A stretch of 64,000 nucleotides of DNA, taken from NCBI GenBank assembly GCA_963930655.1, contig OZ005619.1, positions 21,971,752-22,035,751 of the forward strand. Direction: 5' to 3'. Made by a program: the position numbers and the translations under genes. Below the pieces are notes generated by a model, which did no database searches, had not been told where the DNA came from, and worked only from the letters and a program-made list of their open reading frames with translations. Source of the DNA: Myrica gale (lineage: Eukaryota; Streptophyta; Magnoliopsida; Fagales; Myricaceae). Positions 11,487 to 21,720 of this stretch are shown one piece after another. The stretch's first letter is position 1; every line of letters starts with the position of its first letter.

Positions 11487-11998
11487 CGGTCCGGTCCGGT
11501 CCGACCGGACCGGCGGTCCATACCACAACCCGCCCACGCGGGTCGCCTGACCCGATCCATTCGGGTCAGGGCTTTGGGCTTCAAGGGCCTTGGGCTGACC
11601 CAATGGTCAGTCCAGCCCATCTGGTCAGAAGCATTTTGGGCCTCAAGGCCCTTGGGCTGGCCTCCTGACTTATCCGGGTAGGTAACCCTACCCGGGTTAC
11701 CGGGTCAATGACCCGGTCATCTTAAACACAGACCCGAAGGTCTGTGTTTGTAGCAGATTTGCGGCGGCAACTGCCGCCGCAACTCATGCAGCGGCCTGGC
11801 GTCCTAGGGGACGCCGCTGCACTGCCTGGCGTCCCAATGGACGCCGCCGCCTGCACCAGCCTTCGCCGGCGACGAGAAGGCCGAGAGCCTCTCATCGCCG
11901 GCAGCCTTTGAAGGCCACGGGTTTCTAACCCGTGGCTGGGAGAGGAGGCTCCTCTCCGGCCACCTGCTGCCGCAGGGAGGGTCACCTCCTCTGGTGAC
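11487..11998. other. GC-rich train of about 14 consecutive hairpins in the copia leader
   Basis: Perfect or near-perfect stems follow one another. With total spans they are: 11487-11512; 11546-11570 (10 bp, 5-nt loop); 11595-11610; 11638-11651; 11681-11701 (8 bp); 11699-11717 (9 bp); 11724-11749 (11 bp, tetraloop); 11761-11780 (9 bp); 11788-11820 (5 + 7 bp, bulged); 11828-11845 (7 bp); 11865-11902 (13 bp with one G.U on the coding strand); 11914-11936 (10 bp); 11939-11957 (8 bp); 11981-11998 (6 bp). The flanking leader is AT-rich. Confidence 0.9.
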
Positions 11999-12118
11999 TC
12001 TTCATCTTCTTTGTTCAAGAACCAAAACACAGTATTTTACCATTCCAATGAATCAAAAAACTTGGTTTTCATGAAGATGTTTTATGAACATTTTGCAAAA
12101 TCAAAACCCAAATCATAC

Positions 12119-12152
<34 letters not shown>

Positions 12153-12448
12153 ATGCTTTTTGTTTGCACCAACAACAACGTAGTGCCTTTTCCAATTCAT
12201 AAACAAAGTTATGCAATATAACAGTAACTGAAAGCACACCGTGTAAGGTTTCAGGCATTAGCAAAATTGCATTGTCACCAAAAAATACAAAAAAAAAAAA
12301 CTTATACCGAACATAATAGAGATCCGGTCAAAGAAAGAAAAAAAATTTCTTTTAAAACACTGATACAGAGAACCTTTAGCTCTTGATTCAAGCGACAATC
12401 TGAATTTAATCAGTAGATCGCTTCACTGAACAAGAAGCTTGAAGGATA

Positions 12449-12460
12449 GCTCCGATACCA
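12449..12460 (-). other. Primer-binding site, initiator-Met tRNA type
   Basis: On the minus strand, two bases inside the 5' LTR, the sequence is TGGTATCGGAGC. This is one mismatch from the TGGTATCAGAGC complement of the initiator-Met tRNA 3' end, which is the usual copia primer. Confidence 0.85.
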
Positions 12461-12462
12461 CA

Positions 12463-12975
12463 TGTAAGAGTAAAATCACAATCAATCAATTTGATTGTGA
12501 ATGCAGCGGAATAATAAAGCAGGATCTTTACCTCCAGCCATCTTGCTCAGAACTCGAACAGAATCTCTGCAGAGTAACTTTATGAATATGAAGTATTTTA
12601 GTGAGGCTCTTCCAACCTATGTCTATGCCTTACAGAGAATGCATTAGATGGTATACACAGGCCTCTTATTTATAGGCTAGGTCAGGGACCCTCAATCTGT
12701 TGTAGATTTGAATTTGTTCCTTCCATCAAGGTAATTCAAATTCAAAATCAAATAGCAAATTCAAATTCAAAATCAAATAGCAAACTTTATCTAATTGGTT
12801 ACAATTTGAATTCCAATTTAAATCAGAAATCAAATTGCAATCTTTATCCAATTAGTTCTAAATTTGAATCTGCTACAGATTCCATAATCTTATTTTAACT
12901 AACACCATAATCTTTAAAACTTTAAAAGATTATTTACATATGTCAATTAGGTCACCTTAAGGAAATTTTCTAACA
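12463..12975 (-). repeat. 5' LTR of the copia element (right copy)
   Basis: It is 513 bp and I found no difference from the left LTR when reading them side by side. It carries the same TATA-like motif (12667-12674). This is the promoter-bearing LTR for the element's own transcript. Confidence 0.95.
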
Positions 12976-12980
12976 GGTTC

Positions 12981-15900
12981 ACCTTCCATAACTACTGGGA
13001 AGAGGAGGTGTACTCGTTTAGTTTTTCTTGTTTAGTGATAATGCGTACTATACTCTTGTATGTAATATTGTTACTTCACAAATCTTCCCCTCCAGTATAT
13101 TTTTCTACTCCACAACTTCTCTGTTACTGTGTTACAGTAAGGTCAATGGGTGTAGAAAGGGCCACCCACCACTAGAGGAGAGGAAGACATAGGGGAAGCA
13201 TGTGCAGACACAAAAAACAGAACCCTGCACTATTTCAAATTCACTACTCTTGACGTATTAGGCTTCTTAGGTTGTGGCTTTTTACTATTCGGTACGAGGC
13301 TAGCTACGAGCCTAGTAAAATAAACATCAGAGGATCCTGGCTATTGAAATCTAAAAGGGACCCGCATCATGTGGTCACTTTAGTTCATGAAACATTAGGT
13401 TTTAGTCCACTTTATGAAAGGCTAAACACTTGATGAAGAACTTGAAAATTGCCAGACCAGTAAAATTGGTTAAAGCAGGAAGAAAAAGTTGAACTTCAGC
13501 CGGACCCTTATAGCAGAAACACTTGCATGCAAAAAGTTTTGTAGTGCGATTGTACTGCTTGACCGCATTTGAATTCCAGCCTCTAATTAGAGTTCCAACC
13601 CGTCGTGGCCGGCGAGAAAGGAAAGAAAAATAATTGGCTTTACACCCAAACTCTTTGATGATTCTCTTATTCTTCTTATTATTTATTTTTCATTTTTATG
13701 TTTCTAGTGTTTGTTTTCGGCTGTCCTTTCCTTCTGCTCCATCTTTTGAGATTCTTCACACCGTCACAAACTCAGAGTCAAGAGTTATGACTATTTAATT
13801 GGGCCACAGGGTACAAGAATTGGATCTTTGCTATAAAAGAAACACGAGAGCTTCATGTGGCTACAGAAGTTGGATCTTTTCTCTAAAGCAAACACGTACT
13901 TGTCTCGCTGCTTAAGCTTAAACCACCACGCTAGATATTTTACTGGGCTAAATCCAAGCCCAAATATTTATGTAGATTCAGTTTCATCTCGAGGCCAGCC
14001 CAATGCTTATTAACATTAATGTTTATTTTCCGATTATATATATAACATTGTGGGCCGGACCCAATGCTCCCTTTGATCAGGCCCATTTAGTTGTCATGTA
14101 CTTGCAAAAAAACTATAGATTCCTCGTTGAAAGTCTCAATATCGGTCACGTACAACGTCAAACTGGCAAAGAGTTGCCAGCTGTCCAGGTTACAAGTGAC
14201 CGTTGGATTCGATTACTCATTTAATAATAATAATAATAATAATAATAATAGGGTTTACTTCTATAATGCTCCCACGAAACGTTTTTATTATTATTATTAT
14301 TAATGGCTTTTTGGAGCTCAAAATATTTTTCCTTTCCTTGAGAGGACATCCACAGTATAAAAATTCGACGAGATATTGTAAAATAAATATATTTCTTATG
14401 TATGAAGGAACTTTATTATCTTTTTTAATTTTCTTTTATGTATATATATTAATTATAATGTACCGTAAATTAGGCACTGAACCGCCAAGGGCCCAAACAA
14501 AGACAAATGTATTCAACCTTAAACCTTCTCCAACCCAAACCCATCACTTAACCCTTTAAATATGGGCCGGGCCTGACAATTTCATATCACTAGTAGGGTA
14601 TATGTGGTCCGCAAAGATCAGGCCCAAATTCTGACGTGCGTTCTGATGGGAAATTAAAATTGCAGCGGGGGGTAATTCTTAGGCCCAATTCTACTGGGCT
14701 CTCATTAGTCTTGTATAATAAGAGGCCCATAGAATCATGGGCAAAAACTTCCAGATTAGCTCATTGGCTTTAGCTAGCTAGAGTCTTAGGGTAGGAATAG
14801 CTTACTAATCATCTATCAGGAAGACGATGAGATAGCCGTCGAAGTAGTGTCATTATCGTCTAGAACAACTCCTTAGGCACTAATTAGCTAGAAATTTGTT
14901 GGGGGTTAGGCCAGATTTTGCAAGTTGATATGATCTTGATATAGTAGGGAGAAAATGGTATTCCACTATTAATGTCCTCAATTATATCTAGCTAATAGAT
15001 TTGCACAACGATTAGTATATGCTTAAAGCATGTCCACATCTTTCCCAAAATGACTGAAGTCGGAAATTATAAGGATATAAATATTTAAGGGGTTATTGTA
15101 AATAAAAATTAATAATATCAGAGTGTTTTTTTTTTCTTGATTTGTAGAGTCCACTAGCCACTGCTAGGGAATGTATAAAGGGGTTGGACTAACTATACAT
15201 CCGTTACTCGAATTAACTTCAGGGGAGAATCTGGTTAATTAAAGAAAGGCAATGAATAGGAGATCAACTTCTATGACACTGCTAGTTTTACAGTACCTAT
15301 TTATTTAAAATTTATTTTTTGTAGGATTTTCGTATTTGCTTATCTAACTTTTACCGTTTTACGTACACACTATAAGACGCGAACAGTATCATAAGCCGTA
15401 CAAGGCGCATGCTTGAAGTCGGGGAATATGATATTTGCAAATGAACCCCACCCACAATGCTGTGTCTCCGTACGTGTGAGACCGAAAGTCTATATATAGA
15501 AAAGAAAGCACAAGTATTTTAAGAAGCCTACCAAAGCACAAGTTGAGGCAGCCTTTTAAGATTGAATAATATTAAGGTAGTAATTAGTACAGTATCTTTG
15601 TCGTTAATAAATGAGGTTTCTTTCCTCTAAGCTTAAAGCATCTTTATGGTTAGAGAGAGCATCTAAGGTGGTGTTGAAGCTACTGACCACTTTTAGGTCT
15701 AATCTTGAACTAGCTTAGCGACAACTATGTCAAAGTGCACGTGGGTCCAAACGACTCTCAGGCCATCGAGCATATATATATATATATATCGGGTTTTGAT
15801 TGATTCTTAGGCATTGCAACTTGAGTCATGCTAGCATGTTCCTAATCACACATATTAAAGATTGGGTGCCCTACTAGATGGGCGGGTTTTCAGGTTCACT

Positions 15901-18101
15901 AGTTGTGCTTTGATAGTGTAAACAAAAGCATAGGGAGTACGGTATATGGATGGTTTTCATTTCAAGTTGACGATGAAATTTGTCTTAATCACCGACTTTC
16001 ACATGATTCCATTATAACAATTTTTATGACTATATTAGATTAGGTTAAATTGTAGACCACACAATCAAAAAGGAAGAAAGTACAGATATTCGCGTGGGCA
16101 TAATCTTTTTTAACCTCTACTTGTGTTGTTCTTCCTAACTTGTCTTTATCGTAATCTGACATCATTGATCATCACAAATCATGTGGCGAAGGAATAATTA
16201 TAATAACCAAAAATTATCTAATTGCTCCTTGCAATTTTAATTTATTATATATATATATACATACGGTATTAGACTCTAGAGCTAACTTTAGGTCACGCTG
16301 TCCATCACTGACTCCTAACCATTACCACGCATATCATGTTATATATCCTTTTATTTAGAGTGTAAAAATTATCTATATATATTTGTGCATTAACCATAAA
16401 AAAAATAATCCCAAGGTTATTGATTCAAACGGGCTCGCATAACAAAAACAAGTCAATTCAATATACTAGCTGGTTCAAACTAATGATATCCAAAGGTGTG
16501 AAATCTGCAGTTTAATTAGGAGGGTTGAGAAGAGTGTGTAATGAAGCTTAGTCTTCATCTTGGATTTCATGATCATGTTTATACCTTTGGAATTAGGCCT
16601 TTTGCTTTGTGCAACACTGAGATTGAAGTTTCAAATGCTATCAGAGTGGTCGGTAATTAAAGATAATGTAGGTTTGATGGGCTATAACGTCAGGAATTTA
16701 AGGAGAAATCGTTGTAACACCCTGAATTCTACATGGAGTGAGAGAAGAAAATAATAAAAAATGAACGGTATAAATCCAAGTACCAAATTAATTTTTTATT
16801 GAATAGAACGATGACTTATAATGATTACAAAGAGGTTCAAAAGCAACATTAACTAGTTATTTTAAATTCAAAATGCAAATGTGTAGTGCTAGCGCTTTCC
16901 TAAGTCATTACAATTTTATTATTATTTCTCATCATGATTAGATACTTGTGGACCTATATATCCTTCTCAGGATGTGAGGGCGTGCTATCAGATTCCATTA
17001 ATTTTTTCACTCGTTCTTTGAAGGGGAGTAGTACTATGTTATATTTCCTTTAATCAGGTAGTCAGTTGAAACATGCATTAGGGCTTAATTAGTGTTTCTG
17101 ATGCTTGTCAATTTCTCCGTTAATAGGAGTACTCGCATGCCACTTGTATCTCGCGACTAGAGAAGTTAGTTGAAATGTGCCTTTTGGTCTTCTAATGCTC
17201 GTGTGGATATATATATATATATACTGTACATCTCCAATTTTGTGTATTGATGCAAAACTATCTTGATCTTCAAACGAAAAATATGAATGAGACCCTCGGC
17301 AGCTTAGACTCTTACAACCACGGTCTAGGTCCATTAATAAGTCTTGCCCAGCCCAAAGAAGCAAATATCGTTACTAATTCTATATGTTAAGAGTTTCTTG
17401 ATTATGAAACATGGATATGCAAAGAATATTGGTGTCGTTTTCTCTTATCAAAACACATATATAATTAGTCCACACATTACACCTTCACGTTGCATTATGG
17501 CACAGCATGTACACCACAGTTTCATATAACGTATACTTCAAAAGGTAACTAAGAGAATAGCAATTAATTAAATGTACTACGTCGTAGGTGCCGCGCCTGG
17601 TCCACGATTTGATCAGCTTACTGATGTAAACCTTAGTGCATGTCATTGCGGATCAATCTTTTTTACCATGTACTACTTGGCGAGTAATTTTTTTGGGTAA
17701 TTACTTGGCGAATTATTCATCAAGTCAAGATTTGAACTTTGTCGTCTCTTTCCAAATTAAAGGCACTATGACGTACATGCAAGGTGGGAGATAGAAGAAC
17801 GTTTCTCTTTTTTATGTCCGTGGATTTTTGCGCTTTTTATCATATGTAATCAAACCCTTGTCATCAGCCATTTGTAAGAGCCTGCTGAATTAACTAGCTA
17901 GCTGCTATTTTGACATGGAGGATTCTTCCTGATTCTATCCAGTTAATTTATACCATTAATTACAGCTGGTGCTGACGAGCTAGAGAGAGAGAGAAGGGTG
18001 GGCTTTAGAACAACATGACAACTGCTCCATATTATATATACAAAAGAGAAGACTAGCTCCCAAATAACATAGTACAGAACTTGTTCAGAAAACTGTGAAG
18101 T
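12981..18101. other. Intergenic region between the copia element and CEP gene 2
   Basis: 12981-14083 is the distal part of duplication copy A. The rest is unique within the window and AT-rich. Microsatellites occur at 14224-14250 (AAT)n, 14286-14302 (ATT)n and 15773-15789 (AT)n. At 16713 a TGTAACACCCTG motif resembles the start of a plant LTR, but no partner end or target duplication was found. No supported gene is seen. Confidence 0.55.
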
Positions 18102-18371
18102 TCAATTGTTGATAGAGTGACCAACGCCGGGACTATGACCTGGTTGTGTGGGTCGAAATTCATCAATATTTGGGACCTTACTTGTCTTGTCTAACTGGTG
18201 CGATCTTGTAATACGATCACCAGCCTTGGCTGCAGTCAAAGTGTTTTCACCGTGCACGGAGCACTTCTTGCACACCTCAGACTTCACATGCCTTCCCTCC
18301 ACGTGCAAAGCTGTAGACAAAATCAAAACAAGCAGGACAGCACAAGCACCAATGAGCTTAGTCTTTGGCAT
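18102..18371 (-). CDS. CEP peptide hormone precursor 2 (89 aa)
   Basis: This is a single-exon secreted CEP precursor. The signal peptide (about residues 1-26, hydrophobic core AVLLVLILSTAL) is followed by EGRHVK, a variable region with a CKKC motif, and one C-terminal CEP domain EFRPTQPGHSPGVGH (codons 18117-18161) ending SINN and stop. The domain matches the family consensus, with Glu in place of Asp at position 1. The precursor lacks the Pro-rich linker of genes 1 and 5. It shares CxxC-type cysteines after the signal peptide and the core-promoter motif with the gene at 21278, which suggests those two are closest relatives. The ATG at 18371 is the only one that gives a signal peptide. Confidence 0.93.
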   Translation of the reverse strand: MPKTKLIGACAVLLVLILSTALHVEGRHVKSEVCKKCSVHGENTLTAAKAGDRITRSHQLDKTSKVPNIDEFRPTQPGHSPGVGHSINN

Positions 18372-18472
18372 GATAAAGGAGAGTACGAACTAAGCCAAAA
18401 ACCAGAGAGATATCGAGAGAGAGAGAGGGGGGGGGGAGAGGAAGAGATGGGACCTCTTCTATTGTGTCAATG

Positions 18473-18482
18473 TCGGTATTTA
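18473..18482 (-). promoter_or_regulatory. Probable TATA-like element of CEP gene 2
   Basis: The plus-strand TCGGTATTTAAG (minus CTTAAATACCGA) lies about 105 bp upstream of the ATG. The same 12-mer occurs at 21709-21720 before the gene at 21278-21556. Next to it is a GA/G-rich tract (18415-18437). Confidence 0.5.
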
Positions 18483-18493
18483 AGAGATTAAGA

Positions 18494-21277
18494 GCGGGAA
18501 AGGTTGCCCGAGTACACCTCACGATGAGGTGTCAAGCCAACATAATTTTTTTAAAAATTTGTATATAAGTTTCCTGTGAGAAGATTGTTCAGAATATTCA
18601 CAATAGAGAGTTGTAATTGGTTAATTATACGTAGGAATGTGTTTTTGTACTATCTCTACAAGAGACTCGATCGCTAGGATAAAAAGTCCTAAAAAGGTTA
18701 TGATATTTTCTAGCTAGGTCTAGGGAGTTGCATCTATGGCGCCATATTATAACCATCACCTCAAATTTTCTTTCTAATAGACTTTCTTAATTAGATCCTT
18801 AAACTAAGCTGCAGGTACAGACAGTTGTGAGAGATCTTTCCAACTTTATTTATTATATGTTGTTTATTCTAATTAATTCCTGGTCTGTGGATGGTTCCTT
18901 TGGCTCTTTAAAACAACTTATATATTAAGGCATTATTATGCCTAGCTATGACAGTCAAACTGTCTTTGCCACCATTCCCCATGCACCTCCCACTAGTTGC
19001 CCCTCGTATTTCTATAACTACTACCCCCGGGGACCTCACTTTTTTGTGTTTCTTATTCGGACAATTTTAATTAACTTCTTGCAGTTACAAACTTCCAAAA
19101 GCTTCAGAGCTGATTAACGTGACCACTGACCACCAAAAGCGAAAATTATTCGATTGCAGTTACTGACAAGATCGAGCTAAAGCATGATAAGATCAGGTCG
19201 GTCCCCCAGCTTCAGGGAACTTATTGGGTCTTGGGTTACATACAATTTAGCAAAAGTATGACTGACGAAAATTAGTGCGCTCAGTTAGCTTAAGCCCTCC
19301 ACAGTGCTACTTCAGTCTTCAGTAGTCCTGAGATGTGTTTTATTATCATTCTTTTACATTAAATACCATGTCTAGGGGTTGGTGGAATATTGCATAGGTT
19401 TCTTTTCTAGATTTCCTGATGAGGGTGGTTGTTGATGTTCTCTGAGACCTGATATATATTCTTTTAAATCTCTACACAATACTCTTATACAAGTTTACAA
19501 TTTAATTAGGAGGGTTATTCATAAAAGAAGATACCCTTTTAGGCTTGATTGATGGCTTCAAGGGCTGGCCTGCGACGATCGAATAACAGCTGACATGCAT
19601 GTATAGGGACTGAAAAAAGGTCCAGAAGTAAATGAGGGCACATCATGAAACCTCTATACAAGGTACGTATCTGCAGGACTACAGGAGTGGAGAAATACAT
19701 ATCTCTAACACATTGTTCATATCTCGTATGATGATGAAATTGTCCCATTCTGCATAAAAAAGATATGACTGGAGGAATTATTACGAAGAAGAACAACTTC
19801 TCCTTGGTTTAGTAGTTGAATTATATTGCGGGGTTCATGAGCATGTTACTTTTTTGCGTGTTTCAAACAATAGAGTCAAGAAAGGATACAATGCATTCTT
19901 CTACATTGCTCTGTTGTTTATAGATCCGTATTATATTAATTGTTGCATTTATTTGTGCTTTTTTTTCAACGTGGTGCTGAAATAATGGTGGGCTTCTGAG
20001 ATATCGCAAAGGTTTAGAGTCGATTCATTCTGGGAGCCCGAGAGGCGGCAGGGAAAAGAAAAGAAGAGAAAATGGAGCCGGGGGTACTGTTCAATGACTT
20101 CTTGTAGTTCAAGAGGAATTACTAGCTAGTGTCTTGAAGACTATTGACCTAATATTAGACCTCTAAAAGTAAGTGAGATCAATGATGGGCACAAAAGTAA
20201 TGTTCTCTCTCTAATTACTTTATCTGCGGCAAACTAACTGGCTCCACAAATTGAGCAACAGTACTCTGGCGCCGTCATAAGGAAAGCATAGCATCTTTTG
20301 TGTACATGCGTGCTAGCTGTAAGGTACTACATACTTCAATTAATTTACTTCAGTAAATTCATGTTCACTTGTCTCACGGGCTAAGGCGGCCTTCTAGGTA
20401 GTATCTGTATTATTTTCTTCTTTCTTTTTCTGGGCTTCTCTAGTATCTGTATTCCCGCTGCAAATCCAATAGAATGTTGTTGGTGAAACTAATTTGTAAT
20501 AATCCTTTTGCACCTCCAAATGAACCTACGTACCGATGTACTTAATTTATGGAAAACAACTGTGTATACTGCATTAGATGTGGATATGATCTCCGTCCAA
20601 GTATATGTTGCTCAACGTGGTAGCCTAGAACATGGGAGTTAGTTTCTCTATCATAAACGCGCTGGGAAATCATGTTGGGAACAATATTATTATTTTTGAG
20701 AAACCCTCAACTTGCTTCTTCTGCCCGCAATTTTCTGGTCACATGTATTAATAAATAACAGACTTCAATCTTCTTCTTTCATGAGTTAGCATTGCTTCTT
20801 TAAGCGAAAATTTTCACCATATATACCCTTCCGTTCTGCTGGATGTTGTCACTGTCGATACTGCAAATGAAGATATGACGTAGGATTTTGGCCAATTTTA
20901 AGAATGTCGATCGAAACGCATATACTCTACAAATTATTACATTTCATTCCAATCCCATAATTAAGTGTAAGGTGGTGGGCTAGGTTTGTAGTTCGGTCGA
21001 ATTCTTTTAAATCCATTCCAAATGCATGAATAATTTCATAAATTATACATAAAAGGAACCAGTTTCATACAACAAAAACTACTCAAAAGAGAGTTCAAAT
21101 ACATGAAAACACAAACCCTATTAGACATCCTAGGAATGAAGATGGAGCGACGTTGAGTGCCAGTGACATGCACTACGTACCTAGCTACTGCTTACCAAAC
21201 CAAAAAACCAAAGGGGAAAACAGCACATGCATTATTAGGGATTACACGTGACATCTGAATCTTGCAAATCAAATGTT
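18494..21277. other. Intergenic region between CEP genes 2 and 3
   Basis: AT-rich and unique within the window. No supported coding region, RNA gene or transposon terminus was seen. Confidence 0.5.
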
Positions 21278-21556
21278 TTACGTGTGGATGGAATGACCAA
21301 CTCCGGGACTATGACCCGGGGTTGTGGGTCGGAAAGCATCAACGGATGATCCATTTGAAGTTTTAATAGAGTGGTGCAAGCTGTGGCTTGGGCTGGCAAC
21401 AAGTTTTCGAGCAATGCCTTTTGTTCCGGGACTCGAGCATTTTGCGCACTTCAACTTCTTCCTTGGATCCAGATGCTTTCCTTCGATGAACAGAATGTCA
21501 TGAGAAATGATGATAATAAGGAAAAATATGCAAGTGCGAATACTTGCATTGGCCAT
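21278..21556 (-). CDS. CEP peptide hormone precursor 3 (92 aa)
   Basis: This is a single-exon secreted CEP precursor. The signal peptide spans about residues 1-25 (hydrophobic FFLIIII core) and ends near EGKHL. A basic variable region with CAKC follows (about residues 37-40). The single CEP domain is AFRPTTPGHSPGVGH (codons 21293-21337), ending SIHT and stop. Position 1 is Ala, where Asp is typical, so the mature peptide may differ in charge or may start one residue earlier (VDAFRP). The ATG at 21556 is followed directly by the hydrophobic stretch. Confidence 0.93.
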   Translation of the reverse strand: MANASIRTCIFFLIIIISHDILFIEGKHLDPRKKLKCAKCSSPGTKGIARKLVASPSHSLHHSIKTSNGSSVDAFRPTTPGHSPGVGHSIHT

Positions 21557-21708
21557 GGTCAGACAGATAATGGATTTAAGGGCGTAGGACTGCCCTGAAA
21601 CTAGTATACCTAAATGAATTCGAGCTTAGGATATATGTGATGGGGGGAGGTTGAGGAGGTTTTAATGATTGGAAGGAAGAAGTGAATGCCGAGAACCCGT
21701 CTCCTACG

Positions 21709-21720
21709 TCGGTATTTAAG
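21709..21720 (-). promoter_or_regulatory. Probable TATA-like element of CEP gene 3
   Basis: TCGGTATTTAAG on the plus strand is identical to the motif at 18473 upstream of CEP gene 2. It lies about 155 bp before the ATG. Confidence 0.5.

Larger units (their letters stand above)
10414..12448 (-). other. About 2-kb untranslated leader of the copia element
   Basis: This lies between the primer-binding site and gag. On the coding strand it holds an A28 tract (12121-12148), a GC-rich run of hairpins (11487-11998), a second A-run (about 11406-11423), a three-copy tandem repeat (11181-11400), and an AT-rich stretch to gag. A 102-codon open frame at 11722-12030 falls wholly in the hairpin block and resembles no known protein. 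Confidence 0.75.
5838..12980 (-). mobile_element. Ty1/copia LTR retrotransposon, nearly full length, RNase H deleted
   Basis: The element proper is 5843-12975 (7133 bp), flanked by the 5-bp target duplication GGTTC (5838-5842 and 12976-12980). It lies in the minus orientation, so the right LTR is the 5' LTR. The order on the coding strand is 5' LTR, initiator-Met tRNA primer site, about 2-kb leader, gag-protease-integrase-RT, an RNase H remnant, a polypurine tract and the 3' LTR. Integrase before RT marks Ty1/copia. The two 513-bp LTRs appear identical by eye, so insertion was recent. A deletion with frameshift near 7017 removes the core of RNase H, so the copy is probably not autonomous. Confidence 0.95.
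283..14083. repeat. Segmental duplication, copy A (holds CEP gene 1)
   Basis: This stretch is collinear with 28259-36125. Long runs match almost base for base: around 1030-1110 with 28735-28810, 2215-2700 with 29850-30290, 3290-3430 with 30890-31020, 4840-5420 with 33250-33860, and 12985-14080 with 35035-36120. The 7.1-kb copia element at 5843-12975 interrupts copy A, so the original duplicated unit here is about 6.7 kb. The copies differ by substitutions, small indels and several insertions, so the duplication is old relative to the copia insertion. Boundaries were placed by eye where similarity fades and may be off by tens of bases. Confidence 0.85.

Noticed and set aside
11722..12030. 102-codon Arg/Ala/Ser-rich frame in the copia leader
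   Set aside because: It is explained by the GC-rich hairpin train. No family resemblance is seen, and it precedes gag where no copia gene is expected.
16713..17060. Possible solo LTR starting TGTAACACCCTG
   Set aside because: Only one end is visible. No matching end or target duplication of ATCGT was found downstream.
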